Notes: generated by a model not told the origin, from the sequence alone. Numbered from the stretch's first letter, positions 27,408-41,896 are shown. The stretch is DNA of 64,000 bases from Methylosinus trichosporium OB3b (GCF_002752655.1 NZ_CP023737.1:310001-374000), one strand, 5' to 3'. Numbers and translations: made by a program.

Positions 27408-27671
27408 ATGGCCATCAGCGCAGACTTGGGAAGCCAATTGGAAGCGTTCGTCGTCCAACTGGTAGCCTCAGGCCGCTATAACTCGAAGAGCGAGGTTTTA
27501 CGGGAGGGGGTCCGCCTCATCCAGGAGAGAGAGGCGCGTCTTGCCGCTCTGGACGCCTCGATCGCCCGAGGCGTCGCAGACGCCGACGCCGGGCGCGCCA
27601 AACCCGCGGGCGCCGTCTTCGACCGGCTGAAGGCGAAATTCAGGGCCAAGGCGGAAGCCGAGGGCCCATGA
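27408..27671 (+). CDS. parD: Type II antitoxin, ParD/CopG-like
   Basis: An 87-residue protein with an N-terminal ribbon-helix-helix (MAISADLGSQLEAFVVQLVA, SGRYNSKSEVLREGVRLIQE). The SGRYxSxSEVLREGLRLL pattern is the ParD signature. A helical, Ala-rich C-terminal part (about 45-87) would wrap the toxin. The stop overlaps the toxin start by 4 bases (ATGA), so the pair is translationally coupled. Tandem repeats just upstream look like its operators. The module faces opposite to ntrY and ntrC, between which it is inserted. Confidence 0.92.
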   Translation: MAISADLGSQLEAFVVQLVASGRYNSKSEVLREGVRLIQEREARLAALDASIARGVADADAGRAKPAGAVFDRLKAKFRAKAEAEGP

Positions 27672-27967
27672 TCGTCGTTGTCACCGAGCAAGCCGAAGCC
27701 GACCTCGAAGCGATCGGCGAGCATATCGCTGAAGAAAGCCCCTCGAGGGCCGTTTCCTTCATAGAGGAGCTTAGGGAGGCGTGCGAGGGACTCGGCTCCA
27801 TGTCGAAGCGATTCCCTCTCGCGCCGCGCTACGAGCACGCCGGCATCCGCCGCCGCGTCCACGGCAATTATCTGATCTTCTACCGGATCGGGATTGAAAC
27901 CGTAGACGTGATCCATGTGCTGCATGGCGCGATGGACTATGAGCCGTTGCTGTTCCCGAAGGGGTGA
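27668..27967 (+). CDS. parE: Type II toxin, ParE/RelE superfamily
   Basis: A 99-residue RelE/ParE-fold toxin. VTEQAEADLEAIGEHIAEES is the first helical hairpin, then RAVSFIEELREACEGL, RFPLAPRY, GIRRRVHGNYLIFYRI and VIHVLHGAMD. The RxxxxGNYLIFYR strand and the I-x-V-x-x-V/I-L-H-G ending are typical of ParE. ParE toxins poison DNA gyrase, while RelE relatives cut mRNA on ribosomes; the catalytic residues of RelE are not evident, favouring gyrase. Partner of the antitoxin just upstream. Confidence 0.92.
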   Translation: MIVVVTEQAEADLEAIGEHIAEESPSRAVSFIEELREACEGLGSMSKRFPLAPRYEHAGIRRRVHGNYLIFYRIGIETVDVIHVLHGAMDYEPLLFPKG

Positions 27968-28061
27968 TGCAGCCGGCGAAGCTCCCGCCGGCGCATGATC
28001 GTATCCGCGTATCCGTTTTGCCGACCGATCAACAGATGAAAGGCTGACGACGCGACATTGG

Positions 28062-29540
<1,479 letters not shown>

Positions 29541-29559
29541 CGTCTCCAGCGGAATGTCA

Positions 29560-30804
29560 TCATGAACGGCGGTCTTGCGGCGACCGCCCCTCCTTCTCGG
29601 CGGGACCTTTGCGCGTCCGGCGCTCGTCGTCTTTGCGATGGTCGTCTTTGCGATACATGGGCATGAGGATACGGAAAGTGGTTCGCCTCGGGTGGGATTC
29701 GCATTCGACGATGCCGCCGTGGTCATTCACGATCTTGGCGACTAGTGCAAGTCCGAGGCCACTCCCTGACGATTTGGTGGTGACGAACGGGTCGAACAGA
29801 TGCGCGGCGATGTCCTCCGGCACGCCGCGGCCGTTGTCGCGCACGCAGAACTCGAGCGGCAGCCCGACCGGCCGTCCCTCGCCCATGGTGCGAAGGCTCA
29901 CGCCCGGCCGAAAGGCCGTCGACAGCTCGATCTCGCCGTCGACCGCGTCGCCGATCGCCTCGGCGGCGTTCTTCACCAGATTGAGGAACACCTGAATCAG
30001 CTGATCGCGGTTGGCCGCCACCGGCGGGAGCGAGGGATCGTAGTTCTCGATGAAGCGAATGTGACGGGCGAAGCCGCTGCGCGCCACGCGCTTCACATGG
30101 TCGAGAACGATGTGGATATTGACCTTGTCGCGCTCCGGCGGGCGCTGGTCGGAGAACACCTCCATCCGATCGACGAGCCGCACGATGCGGTCGGTCTCGT
30201 CGCAGATGAGCCGCGTCAGCGCCCGATCCTCGTCGCCGACCGAGCTCTCCAGCAATTGCGCCGCGCCCCTGATGCCGGAGAGCGGGTTCTTGATCTCATG
30301 CGCGAGCATGGAGGCGAGCCCCGAAACCGACCGCGCCGCCCCCCTATGGGTCAGCTGCCTGTCTATTTTATCGGCAATGGTGCGTTCTTGCAGCACCACC
30401 AGCACGCCGCCGTCGCTGTCCGGCAGCGGAGCGCAATGCACATCGACGCGGCGGTCGCCGTCGACGCCCGGCCGGCCGAGGTCGATGCGATATTCGTTGA
30501 TGGCGGCGCCGCGCTCGCGCACCTGCTCGATCAGCGCCACCAGCGGCGAGCCGAAAGCGAGCAGGCGGGCGAGCTCCTGGCCGATCAATATCGGCTTGCC
30601 GATCTCGAAGAACGCCTCGGCCGCGGCATTGGCGTCGGCGATCACCCCGTCCCGCCGGATGGCGAGAATAATGCTCGGCAAGGCTTCGAGGATGCAGGAG
30701 CGATTGTCCTCGGAAATCACTCTGAGGCGCGCCCCGAGCGGAGGCGGAAGAGCGCCCCGGCGTTTGTGCGGATTGGATTCGGCCGTCATGTCGTCCCCTC
30801 GCAC
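29560..30804 (-). CDS. ntrB: Nitrogen regulation sensor kinase NtrB (GlnL)
   Basis: A 414-residue cytoplasmic kinase/phosphatase for NtrC, controlled by PII proteins in relatives. A PAS domain spans about residues 35-145 ([15 protein letters not shown]); the H box is [20 protein letters not shown] with acceptor His169; the N box is [11 protein letters not shown], and G boxes are [10 protein letters not shown] and [12 protein letters not shown]. The C-terminal tail is an unusual low-complexity Lys/Arg/Asp run ([19 protein letters not shown]) beyond the kinase fold. It sits between dusB and ntrC in one minus-strand operon, the order seen across Hyphomicrobiales. Confidence 0.95.
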   Translation of the reverse strand: MRGDDMTAESNPHKRRGALPPPLGARLRVISEDNRSCILEALPSIILAIRRDGVIADANAAAEAFFEIGKPILIGQELARLLAFGSPLVALIEQVRERGAAINEYRIDLGRPGVDGDRRVDVHCAPLPDSDGGVLVVLQERTIADKIDRQLTHRGAARSVSGLASMLAHEIKNPLSGIRGAAQLLESSVGDEDRALTRLICDETDRIVRLVDRMEVFSDQRPPERDKVNIHIVLDHVKRVARSGFARHIRFIENYDPSLPPVAANRDQLIQVFLNLVKNAAEAIGDAVDGEIELSTAFRPGVSLRTMGEGRPVGLPLEFCVRDNGRGVPEDIAAHLFDPFVTTKSSGSGLGLALVAKIVNDHGGIVECESHPRRTTFRILMPMYRKDDHRKDDERRTRKGPAEKEGRSPQDRRS

Positions 30805-30850
30805 TCCTCAACGCAGACACGGGCGCCGGTCCGGCGCACGAATGGATAGA

Positions 30851-31894
30851 TCAGCCCGCCAGCGCCGCCTCGCGCGGCGCCTCCGCCGTGAACAGCCGCG
30901 CGAGCAGGCGCTTGGCCTCCTCGGCGGTCGTCGTGCAGACGAGCGCCTGCCGCAGCGCCCGCCGCTCGCCGCCCTCCGGCGCGTGATCGGCATAGGCTGC
31001 GAGATGCTTGCGCGCGTGACGCAGCCCAGCGGCTTCGCCCATCAGACCGAGCAAGCCGTCGAGATGCTCGAGCGCCGCCTCGAGCCGCGCCGCGCGGCTG
31101 AGCGCCGGCCTGCGGTGGCCGGAAGCCAGAAAATGCGCGACCTCGCCGACGAGCCAGGGCCGGCCGAGCGCCGCCCGGCCGATCATCACCGCATCGGCGC
31201 CGGACCTCTCCAGCATCACTGCGGCGTCTTCAGGGCTCGCACAGTCGCCATTGGCGACGAGCGGAATGCGCAGCGCCCGCCGCACCTCGGCGATAGCGCT
31301 CCAATCCGCCCTGCCCTCATAAAATTGCGCGCGCGTGCGTCCGTGCACCGTGACCATCGCTGCGCCCTCGCTCTCGACGAGGCGCGCCAGCTCGGCCGCA
31401 TTGCGCGAGGCGTCGTCCCAGCCGAGCCGCATCTTGACGCTGACCGGAACCGTCACCGCGCCGACCGCGGCGCGCACCAGCGACGCGGCGAGCGCCGGAT
31501 CGCGCATCAGCGCCGCGCCGGCGAGGCCGCCGGTCACCCTTTTGCACGGACACCCCATGTTGATGTCGATGAGCTTCGCCCCCGCCGCCTCGGCGCGCCG
31601 CGCCGTCTCGGCGATCGATGCGGGATCGCGCGCCGCGATCTGGACGATATGAGCGTCGAGCCCGGCGCCGTCGAGACGCTGGCGGGCCTCGAGATCGCCG
31701 CGTGCCAGCGCGCTCGCGCCGACCATCTCGCCGACCGCCGCCGCGGCGCCGAAGCGCAGCGCGATGCGACGCATGGCGGAGTCCGTCACGCCGGCCATCG
31801 GCGCGAGCAGAGCGCGCCCGGGAAGATGAAGCGAACCGATGCGCAAAGGCGTGGCTCCCAGGGTCTCGCCTATAATTTCATCAGTTTTCATCAT
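30851..31894 (-). CDS. dusB: tRNA-dihydrouridine synthase DusB
   Basis: A 347-residue FMN enzyme that reduces uridines in the tRNA D-loop. Landmarks: ALLAPMAGVTDSAMR (about residue 29), the catalytic-site DINMGCPCKRVTGG (about 108, Cys in NMGCP), VSVKMRLGWDD (about 150), TVHGRTRAQFYEG (about 181), VANGDCASPEDA (about 213) and IGRAALGRPW (about 236). A short helical domain closes the chain. It is the first gene of the dusB-ntrB-ntrC unit and lies divergent from ispDF across a 110-base promoter region. Confidence 0.94.
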   Translation of the reverse strand: MMKTDEIIGETLGATPLRIGSLHLPGRALLAPMAGVTDSAMRRIALRFGAAAAVGEMVGASALARGDLEARQRLDGAGLDAHIVQIAARDPASIAETARRAEAAGAKLIDINMGCPCKRVTGGLAGAALMRDPALAASLVRAAVGAVTVPVSVKMRLGWDDASRNAAELARLVESEGAAMVTVHGRTRAQFYEGRADWSAIAEVRRALRIPLVANGDCASPEDAAVMLERSGADAVMIGRAALGRPWLVGEVAHFLASGHRRPALSRAARLEAALEHLDGLLGLMGEAAGLRHARKHLAAYADHAPEGGERRALRQALVCTTTAEEAKRLLARLFTAEAPREAALAG

Positions 31895-32004
31895 GCCTAC
31901 ACTATATGCACAGCCTTACGTACGCAATGAGTACATCCCCCGAAAATCGCTCTTTGCGTTAGCGAAAATTGACGCGAAAGCCAAAACGCGAGAGAGGAAC
32001 GGCC

Positions 32005-33210
32005 ATGAGCGTCTCCTCCCCCATCGCAATTCTGACCGTCGCCGGCGGCCGCGGCTCCCGGGCCGGCGACGGCCTTCCAAAACAATATCGTGCGCTTTTC
32101 GGCAAGAGCATTCTGACGCGCACGCTGGAGGCGCTGCACGCGGCCGCGCCAGAGGCGGCGCTGCAGGTGGTGATTCACCCCGACGACGACGCGCTCTATG
32201 CGGACGCCGTCGCGCTTCTGGCGCCCGGCGCAAAGGCGCGGCTGCTTCCGCCCGCGCTCGGCGGCGCGAGCCGGCGGGAGAGCGCGCGCAACGGGCTCGA
32301 GGCGCTGGCCTCGCTCGCCGAAGCGCCCGAGATCGTGCTGATCCATGACGCGGCCCGGCCCTTTGTCGACGCCGGCCTCGTCGCCCGCGCCATCGACGCC
32401 GCGCGCGCCCATGGCGCCGCCGTTCCCGGCCTGCCGCTCACCGACACGGTAAAGCAGGTCGACGGCGCAGGAGTGGTCGTTGCGACGCCGGATCGCGCCG
32501 CGCTGCGCTGCGTCCAGACGCCGCAATCCTTCGCCTTTCCGCTGATCCTCTCCGCCCATCGCGCCGCCAGCGCCGGGGCGGAGCTCACCGACGACGGCAT
32601 GGTCGCCGAAGCGGCGGGGCACAAAGTGCACGTGTTCGCCGGCGATCCGGCCAATTTCAAGCTCACGACTGCGGAGGACTTCTTGCGCGCGCAGAGGCAA
32701 GTGCTCGGCGATCTCTCCGACATCCGCACCGGCCAGGGCTATGACGTCCACGCTTTCGGCCCCGGAGACAAGGTCTGGCTCGGGGGCGTTCCAGTGCCTT
32801 ATTCCCGAGGCCTCGCCGGCCATTCGGACGCCGATGTGCTCGCTCACGCGATCACCGACGCTCTGCTCGGCGCGCTCGCCGATGGCGACATCGGCAAGCA
32901 TTTTCCACCCTCCGACCCGCAATGGAAGGGCGCCGCCTCGTCCATCTTCCTCGCCTATGCGGCGAAGCGCGTGCGTGAGCGCGGCGGGATCATCGCCCAT
33001 GTCGACGCCACCATCGTCTGCGAGGCGCCCAAGATCGGCCCACATCGCGATGCGATCCGCGAGAGCCTCGCCAAGATCATGGAGGTGGATGTCTCCCGCG
33101 TCGCGGTGAAGGCGACGACGACGGAGCGCCTCGGCTTCACCGGCCGCCAGGAGGGCATGGCGGCGCTGGCGCTGGCGACGGTGCGATTGCCGGAGCGGCC
33201 TCCGATGTGA
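32005..33210 (+). CDS. ispDF: Bifunctional IspD/IspF isoprenoid enzyme
   Basis: A 401-residue fusion for two non-successive steps of the MEP pathway: 2-C-methylerythritol 4-phosphate cytidylyltransferase (IspD, about residues 1-232) and 2,4-cyclodiphosphate synthase (IspF, about 240-401). IspD motifs: [18 protein letters not shown] and IHDAARPFV (about 113). IspF motifs: GYDVHAF with metal ligands Asp247 and His249, and AGHSDADV (His273), plus HFPPSD and [13 protein letters not shown]. The fusion is typical of alphaproteobacteria. ATG 32005 follows GAGAGGAA; the frame to 31969 is not needed. It feeds precursors for hopanoids and quinones. Confidence 0.96.
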   Translation: MSVSSPIAILTVAGGRGSRAGDGLPKQYRALFGKSILTRTLEALHAAAPEAALQVVIHPDDDALYADAVALLAPGAKARLLPPALGGASRRESARNGLEALASLAEAPEIVLIHDAARPFVDAGLVARAIDAARAHGAAVPGLPLTDTVKQVDGAGVVVATPDRAALRCVQTPQSFAFPLILSAHRAASAGAELTDDGMVAEAAGHKVHVFAGDPANFKLTTAEDFLRAQRQVLGDLSDIRTGQGYDVHAFGPGDKVWLGGVPVPYSRGLAGHSDADVLAHAITDALLGALADGDIGKHFPPSDPQWKGAASSIFLAYAAKRVRERGGIIAHVDATIVCEAPKIGPHRDAIRESLAKIMEVDVSRVAVKATTTERLGFTGRQEGMAALALATVRLPERPPM

Positions 33211-33334
33211 GAACATCCGGGTCCGACATCAAATTGTCACATAAAAAGAAGGGTCTAAGTGCTCCTGGCTTAGCTTTTTGGAAAGGTGCGGCGGGGCATT
33301 GGTCGAGCGTCCTCTCAAAGCGGCTTTCGACCCG

Positions 33335-35140
33335 ATGAAATCCAGCCTCACGCGCAAACTCGGCGGCGTAGTCGCGCTGCTCGGCGCTCTCGCTCTTTGC
33401 CTCTCCTTTTTCATCGTTTTGCAGTCGCGCCTCCACTCTCGACAAACAGAGGAGATAGAGGCGGCCTATGACTTCGCCTCTATGGCGCGAGGCCTCGTGC
33501 AGGCGACCCAGCACGCGGCGATCGCGGCGAATGCGGTTTTTTCGGCGGACGAAAAGAACGAGTTCGGGCGCAAACTCGATACACTGCGACAGGCGCTGAC
33601 TCGCTTGCACGAGGCGAGCGACGCGCTCCTGTCGCGCGCCGACCATCGCCTGACGGAGAGTCAGAGGACGCAGCTCGCGCTCGCGGTCCGAGAATTCATC
33701 GCCTATCAGAACGAAACCATCGAGCTCGGCCTCAGTGTCTCGCCGAAAGCGGCGCTGCTTCAGGCCAATGACGAAGCGACGGTCGCCAATCGCGAGCGGA
33801 TGATCGCCGATATGGACGCTTTCGCGCGCGTGACGCTGGAGCGCCTCGCCGCCAACCGCCGGGCGCAAGAAGCCGAGCGAAGCCTCGGCGAAACGCTGAC
33901 GCTCGTTGTTCCGGCGGCCGCAGTGGTCATCGCGCTGGGAGTCGCGTTTTGGATCGTCGCGACGCAGATTCAAGGCCCGCTCGCGACGATCGCCCTGGCA
34001 ATGAAGCGGGCGTCCGAGCAAGACTTCGGCGCGGACATTCCATTTGTCGAGAGGCGCGACGAGATCGGCGACATGGCGAGGGCGCTGCGCGCCTTCGAGG
34101 CGGCGGAGCAGGAGAAGCGCCGTCTCGAGGCGGACGCAGAGACGCAACGCCGTCTCGCGGCCGAGCTGCATGAAGCGAGCGAATTGGAGCGCCGCCGCAC
34201 GGCGGACGAACAGGCCAAGGTCGTCGCCTCGCTCGCGCGCGGGCTCGAGCGGCTCTCATACGGCGACTTCACCATCCGGCTCGCAACGCCTTTCGCCCGC
34301 GATTACGAGCCGCTGCGGGCGGATTTCAACACCGCCGTCGAAAGATTGGGACAGGCCATGACGGCGGTCGCGAAGAACTCCCGAGCGGTGCTCGACGGCA
34401 CACAGGAAGCGGGTCGGGTGGCCGATCATCTCGCCGAGCGCAGTGAAAGACAGGCGGTAGACCTCGAGAGGGCGACGGCCGATCTCGATCGATCGACGGA
34501 CGCGATCAGGCGCACCGCGCAAACGACTGCAAAGGCGCGCGATCTCGTGACGCGCGCCAGCGGGGGCGCGCGGGAGGGCGGCGAAGTCCTGCGGGAGACG
34601 ATCACGGCGATGAGCGCGATCGAGGCCTCGTCCGGAGAAATCGGTCAGATCGTCGGCCTCATCGACGACATCGCCTTTCAGACCAACCTTCTCGCTCTCA
34701 ACGCCGGGGTCGAGGCGGCGCGCAGCGGCGAGGCGGGCCGCGGCTTCGCGGTTGTCGCCTCGGAAGTGCGCGCGCTCGCCCAGCGCGCGCTCGAGGCGGC
34801 CAAGCAGATCGGCGTGCTCGTCTCGACGTCGCAGGCGCAGGTCGCAAAGGGCGTCGCGCTCGTGAACGAGACGAGTCGAACCCTGACCGGCGTCGTCCAG
34901 CTGACCTCGGCCACCTGCGCGCTCGTGGACGAGGCCGCGGCGTCGTCGCAGGAGCACTCGACGAGCCTCGGCGACATCTGCGCGACGATCGGCCGCATCG
35001 ACCGAACGACACGCGAGAACGCCGTTATGGCGGAGCAATCTTCGTCCGCCAGCGCTGCGTTGGCGGAGCGCACGCGCGAGCTGATCGAGCAGATCGGCCG
35101 GTTGCAGATCGTCGTGACCGACGAAGCGAGAGCGGCCTGA
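33335..35140 (+). CDS. Methyl-accepting chemotaxis protein
   Basis: A 601-residue transmembrane receptor. TM1 is about residues 10-30 and TM2 about 187-207, enclosing a helical periplasmic domain of about 155 residues. A HAMP region follows, then a second HAMP-like stretch ([19 protein letters not shown]) and the signalling domain with the tip [20 protein letters not shown], then [17 protein letters not shown]. There is no C-terminal pentapeptide tether for CheR/CheB. No che genes are nearby, so it is an orphan receptor. ATG 33335 is taken as the start since the first helix begins there; TTG 33278 and TTG 33299 are alternatives, the latter with GCGGGG upstream. Confidence 0.88.
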   Translation: MKSSLTRKLGGVVALLGALALCLSFFIVLQSRLHSRQTEEIEAAYDFASMARGLVQATQHAAIAANAVFSADEKNEFGRKLDTLRQALTRLHEASDALLSRADHRLTESQRTQLALAVREFIAYQNETIELGLSVSPKAALLQANDEATVANRERMIADMDAFARVTLERLAANRRAQEAERSLGETLTLVVPAAAVVIALGVAFWIVATQIQGPLATIALAMKRASEQDFGADIPFVERRDEIGDMARALRAFEAAEQEKRRLEADAETQRRLAAELHEASELERRRTADEQAKVVASLARGLERLSYGDFTIRLATPFARDYEPLRADFNTAVERLGQAMTAVAKNSRAVLDGTQEAGRVADHLAERSERQAVDLERATADLDRSTDAIRRTAQTTAKARDLVTRASGGAREGGEVLRETITAMSAIEASSGEIGQIVGLIDDIAFQTNLLALNAGVEAARSGEAGRGFAVVASEVRALAQRALEAAKQIGVLVSTSQAQVAKGVALVNETSRTLTGVVQLTSATCALVDEAAASSQEHSTSLGDICATIGRIDRTTRENAVMAEQSSSASAALAERTRELIEQIGRLQIVVTDEARAA

Positions 35141-35257
35141 CGAGTTTGGGGGGACTAGGGACCGTGTGTCGCGACTCTGGCCTCGCGATCTCCGAGACGC
35201 TGACCACGGTCGATATGCGCCTGTTTCGCGCCATCTGCGGCGAGAGAGGAGAAACCC

Positions 35258-35758
35258 ATGCCTGCTTCCCACCTCACTCGCCTCGCCGAACGCCTCCTCG
35301 AGTTCTGCCGCACGCAGAACCTCCGGCTCGCGACGGCCGAATCCTGCACCGGCGGCCTCGTCGCCGGGGCGATCACCGGCGTCGCCGGCTCGTCGGACGC
35401 CTTCGACCGCGGCTTCGTCACTTATTCCAATGCGGCGAAGGAGGAGATGCTCGGCGTGCCGCATGATCTCCTCGCTCGCTTCGGCGCCGTCAGCGCCGAG
35501 ACCGCGCGGGCGATGGCGCAGGGGGCGGTCGAGCGCTCCTTCGCCGATATCGCCGTCTCTGTCACCGGAATCGCCGGCCCCGGCGGCGGCAGCGTGGAGA
35601 AGCCGGTGGGTCTCGTCCATTTCGCCTGTCTGCGCAAGGGCTTCGGCGTGGAGCATGTGGAGCGCCGCTTCGGGGCCCTCTCGCGCGAGGCGATTCGCGA
35701 GGCGTCGGTCGCCCAAGCACTGGAGATGCTGATCGCGGCCGCTCAGCGGCGGCCGTAG
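35258..35758 (+). CDS. pncC: CinA C-terminal domain, nicotinamide-nucleotide amidohydrolase
   Basis: A 166-residue stand-alone CinA C-terminal domain. LATAESCTGGLVAGAIT (about residue 24), FVTYSNAAKEEMLGV, GAVSAETARAMAQGA and VSVTGIAGPGGGSVEKPVG are the family motifs, with Ser in the AESCTGG nucleophile motif. Family members deamidate nicotinamide mononucleotide in NAD recycling. GAGAGAGGAGA precedes the ATG. It is convergent with the Coq10/RatA gene and their ends overlap by 16 bases. Both genes belong to the conserved lipA-coq10-cinA-ispDF neighbourhood. Confidence 0.92.
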   Translation: MPASHLTRLAERLLEFCRTQNLRLATAESCTGGLVAGAITGVAGSSDAFDRGFVTYSNAAKEEMLGVPHDLLARFGAVSAETARAMAQGAVERSFADIAVSVTGIAGPGGGSVEKPVGLVHFACLRKGFGVEHVERRFGALSREAIREASVAQALEMLIAAAQRRP

Positions 35759-36213
35759 ACCTCGCCGGCCCGCTTCACGAAAGCGTCGGCATATTTGTGA
35801 AAGGCTTGGTCGAACATCGCGCCCATCACCAGGCCGAGCGCCCGGCTGCGGAACTCGTAATTGATGTAGAACTCGACCACCGAGCGCGCGCCGCCATCGG
35901 CCCCGTCCGGCTCGTCGACGAAGGTCCAGCGGTTCTCCAGCTTCTTGAACGGCCCGTCGATATATTCGACGAGAATTTCGCGCTTGGCTGCGTCGCAGGT
36001 GACGCGGCTGGTGAAGCGCTCGCACACCGCTTTGAAGCCGACCTCCATCTCGGCGACGATGATCTCCTTCCCCTCCTCCGTCGTCGTCCGCCGCCGAACG
36101 CGCAGCGCCTCGCAGAGCGGCACGAATTTGGGATAGGATTCGACGTCCCTGACGAGGGCGAACATGTCGTCGGCGCGAAAGGCCACGCGGCGGCGGTTGC
36201 GGAAGCTCTTCAT
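35743..36213 (-). CDS. Coq10/RatA family START-like protein
   Basis: A 156-residue SRPBCC-fold lipid-binding protein. It starts MKSFRNRRRVAFRADDMFAL, with VRDVESYPKFVPLCEALRV (the Coq10 entry motif), ALRVRRRT, VGFKAVCERFTSRV, GPFKKLENRWTF and VVEFYINYEFRS. Mitochondrial Coq10 binds ubiquinone, and the E. coli relative RatA was reported to affect ribosomal subunit joining, so the automatic label toxin RatA should be read cautiously. ATG 36213 begins at the homology; the frame continues far upstream through unrelated genes. It usually lies next to lipA in this group; here two extra genes intervene. Confidence 0.88.
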   Translation of the reverse strand: MKSFRNRRRVAFRADDMFALVRDVESYPKFVPLCEALRVRRRTTTEEGKEIIVAEMEVGFKAVCERFTSRVTCDAAKREILVEYIDGPFKKLENRWTFVDEPDGADGGARSVVEFYINYEFRSRALGLVMGAMFDQAFHKYADAFVKRAGEVYGRR

Positions 36214-36300
36214 GGCGAACGCTACTAGCACTATGCCGAAGCCGGGGAAATGGCTCTCGCCGCGCTGTCGAGCCGCCCTATCTCGCCGCCTCGAAGCGAG

Positions 36301-36699
36301 ATGGAAGAGCGCATGCTCGAGATCAAGCGCGTCTACGACCCGCCCGCACCCGACGACGGGATGAGAATCCTCGTCGATCGCCTGTGGCCGCGCGGTCTCT
36401 CGAAAGCGCGCGCGGCGCTCGATGAGTGGAACAAGGAGATTGCGCCGAGCGACGCTCTGCGCCGCTGGTTCGGACATCGGCCGGAGCGCTGGGAGGAGTT
36501 CAAGGCGCGCTATGCGCAGGAGATCCGCGAGCGCCATGCCGAGGATGCGGCGCGCCTGCGCCGCCTCGCCCGCGGTCGCGTCGTGACGCTGCTGTTCGCC
36601 GCCCGCGAGCCGCATATGAACAACGCCGCCGCCTTGAAAGAGATCATCGCAAGGCGCGCGGGCCCTCAGTCCGTGGCGAAGCCCTCGTCCTTCATATAG
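36301..36699 (+). CDS. DUF488 family protein
   Basis: A 132-residue soluble protein: IKRVYDPP, DGMRILVDRLWPRGLSKARA, LDEWNKEIAPSDALRRWFGH, WEEFKARYAQEI and VVTLLFAAREPHMNNAAALK. The RVYD, DRLWPRG and W-x-K-x-I-x-P-S motifs define the small DUF488 branch, whose biochemical role is not settled. ATG 36301 and ATG 36313 are both possible starts; GAAGCGAG and GGAAGAG precede them. It is inserted between coq10 and lipA on the opposite strand and its 3' end overlaps the convergent secreted-protein gene by 34 bases. Confidence 0.85.
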   Translation: MEERMLEIKRVYDPPAPDDGMRILVDRLWPRGLSKARAALDEWNKEIAPSDALRRWFGHRPERWEEFKARYAQEIRERHAEDAARLRRLARGRVVTLLFAAREPHMNNAAALKEIIARRAGPQSVAKPSSFI

Positions 36700-37004
36700 A
36701 GGTTGCGCACGCCCTTGCACCAGTCGAGCTTGAAGTCCTGCGCGCCCCAATCGTCCCAGCTGACGCGGAACGGCACGACGCAGGCGCCCTCGTTGCTGTT
36801 CCAGTCCATCGGGACCGATTGGCCGGGATGGATGCGGTCGCGCAGCCAATTCTTGCTCCAGCGGCCGTTCTGATAAGTGTAGAAGCCGTTGATCGTGTAG
36901 CCCTTGGCGCGATTGTGCAGCCGAAAGGCGTAATCGCTGGCCGACGCCTCGGCGAGCCGCGCGGCGAGCCCCAGAACGATCAGGGCGCCGACCATCTTGC
37001 GCAT
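36666..37004 (-). CDS. Small secreted protein with conserved Cys and Trp
   Basis: A 112-residue protein with a short signal peptide (MRKMVGALIVLGLAARLAEA, cleavage near 20-22). The mature domain has ASDYAFRLHNRAKGYTINGF, WSKNWLRD, PGQSVPMDW, CVVPFRVSWDDWG and DFKLDWCKGVRNLY. The N-terminal fold of Phe/Asn strand, W pairs, PGQS and two Cys (likely disulfide) resembles a family of small periplasmic proteins of unknown role in alphaproteobacteria. I assign no function. It lies between the DUF488 gene and lipA. Confidence 0.7.
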   Translation of the reverse strand: MRKMVGALIVLGLAARLAEASASDYAFRLHNRAKGYTINGFYTYQNGRWSKNWLRDRIHPGQSVPMDWNSNEGACVVPFRVSWDDWGAQDFKLDWCKGVRNLYMKDEGFATD

Positions 37005-37094
37005 TCCAATTCCCTCGAATCACCTGAAAAGCTCTTCAGCGCCGAGAGTTTAGGCGAGCTATAGCGTCGCCGGCAATGCGCGCCGAGGCGTCTT

Positions 37095-38051
37095 TCAGCC
37101 GAGCCCCCGCGCGCGCTTCAGCCGCTCGAAATCCTCGCCCGCGTGATGCGAGGAGCGGGTCAGCGGCGAGGCGGCGACCATGGCGAAGCCCTTGGCGAAG
37201 GCGATCGTGCGCAGCGCGTCGAACTCCGGCGGCGGGACGAATCGGGCCACCGCATGATGCTTGCGGGTCGGTTGCAAATATTGGCCGAGGGTGAGGAAAT
37301 CGACCTCCGCCACGCGCAGATCGTCCATGACCTGGAGGATCTCGTTGCGCTCCTCCCCGAGCCCGACCATCAGGCCCGATTTGGTGAAGATTGCGGGGTC
37401 GAGCTCCTTGACGCGCTGGAGCAGGCGCAGCGAGTGGAAATAGCGGGCGCCCGGCCGCACCGTCACATAGAGCGACGGGACCGTCTCGAGATTGTGATTG
37501 AAGACGTCCGGCCGCGCCGCGACGACTTTTTCGAGCGCGCCCGGCTTGCGCAGGAAGTCGGGGGTCAGCACCTCGATCGTGGTGGTCGGACAGGCGGCGC
37601 GGATGGCGCGAATGGTCGCGGCGATATGGGCGGCGCCGCCGTCGTCGAGATCGTCGCGGTCGACCGAGGTGACGACGACATGGGCGAGGCCGAGCCGCGC
37701 CGTCGCCGCGGCGACCCGCTCGGGCTCGGTCCGATCGAGCGGGCCGGGCAGTCCGGTCGCGACATTGCAGAAGGCGCAGGCGCGCGTGCAGACCGAGCCC
37801 ATGACGAGGAAGGTCGCGTGCTTCTGCTCCCAGCACTCGCCGATATTGGGACAGGAGGCCTCGCGGCAGACGGTCGAGAGCCCCTGCTCCGCGAGGATGG
37901 AATCGGTCGCGCGGAAGGCGGCCGAGCCCGGCGCCTTGACGCGGATCCACTCCGGCTTGCGCAGGATCGGCGCATCCGGTCGATGCGCCTTCTCGGGATG
38001 GCGCGCGGGCTTGCGCGGATCGTCGTTCAGCAGGTCGAGGAGGACGGTCAT
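37095..38051 (-). CDS. lipA: Lipoyl synthase LipA
   Basis: A 318-residue radical-SAM enzyme that inserts two sulfurs into octanoyl groups on lipoyl domains. The auxiliary cluster motif is the CxxxxxC pair in [13 protein letters not shown]; the SAM cluster motif is CTRACAFC (CxxxCxxC). Both and the C-terminal RSSHHAGE (with the third auxiliary-cluster Ser) are present. TATFLVMG-like and [11 protein letters not shown] segments are normal. It is usually preceded by pdh/lpd genes in this group; here palindrome A and an A+T-rich stretch lead instead to dnaE, so synteny ends here. Confidence 0.96.
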   Translation of the reverse strand: MTVLLDLLNDDPRKPARHPEKAHRPDAPILRKPEWIRVKAPGSAAFRATDSILAEQGLSTVCREASCPNIGECWEQKHATFLVMGSVCTRACAFCNVATGLPGPLDRTEPERVAAATARLGLAHVVVTSVDRDDLDDGGAAHIAATIRAIRAACPTTTIEVLTPDFLRKPGALEKVVAARPDVFNHNLETVPSLYVTVRPGARYFHSLRLLQRVKELDPAIFTKSGLMVGLGEERNEILQVMDDLRVAEVDFLTLGQYLQPTRKHHAVARFVPPPEFDALRTIAFAKGFAMVAASPLTRSSHHAGEDFERLKRARGLG

Positions 38052-38074
38052 GCAGGTTCCGCGCGATGGTCGAT

Positions 38075-38141
38075 AGTGCGAGCCTGAAGGCTCGCGGTCC
38101 AGGGGGCCGCGCTTTGGACCGCGAGCCTTCAGGCTCGCACT
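38075..38141. repeat. Palindrome family A, longest copy
   Basis: Arms 38075-38101 and 38115-38141 are perfect complements over 27 bases, with a 13-base spacer. Core GCGAGCCTGAAGGCTCGC then GGTCCA as in the other copies. It lies just upstream of lipA. Confidence 0.93.
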
Positions 38142-38212
38142 CGCCGAAGATAAGCGCGATCCGCTCGGACGAGAAGGGCGCGCGGCCGAACGCCGCTGCG
38201 CTCAGTCTTCAT

Positions 38213-38283
38213 GCGATACTTTAACTTCAACAAATTTATGTATTGTTTTCATGTATTTGCACTAAAAACTTAATGTTTTAGAT
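38213..38283. other. A+T-rich intergenic stretch after dnaE
   Basis: About 70 bases with very few G/C (TTTAACTTCAACAAATTTAT, then TGTTTTCATGTATTTGCAC, AAAAACTTAATGTTTTAG) in a GC-rich setting, ending 7 bases before the dnaE stop. No DnaA boxes, hairpin or frame is evident. Confidence 0.5.
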
Positions 38284-38290
38284 CGCCTTG

Positions 38291-41743
<3,453 letters not shown>

Positions 41744-41857
41744 TCCCTGCCGCTCCCTTGAAGATAGGACGGCTCATATCGCGCCGCAGCGGAGGGATTG
41801 GCAATAATCGAGCGGCGAGCCGCGCCGATTGACCACAGGCTTCGGGCGCCGCCGTGC

Positions 41858-41896
41858 AAAATGGGAACGCCGAGCAGAACGGATCTGCTCGGCGTT
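41858..41896 (-). terminator. Rho-independent terminator after the phasin gene
   Basis: A perfect 12-bp stem (AACGCCGAGCAG at 41866-41877 and its complement at 41885-41896) with a 7-base loop. On the minus strand it is followed by CCCATTTTGC. It starts 31 bases after the phasin stop. Confidence 0.85.

Noticed and set aside
35743..36213. Calling the Coq10-like gene a toxin (RatA)
   Set aside because: The SRPBCC domain and its place beside lipA and cinA fit a quinone-binding role; no antitoxin partner is present.
38213..38283. Replication origin in the A+T-rich stretch beside dnaE
   Set aside because: No cluster of DnaA boxes and no dnaA, parAB or hemE-type origin neighbours.
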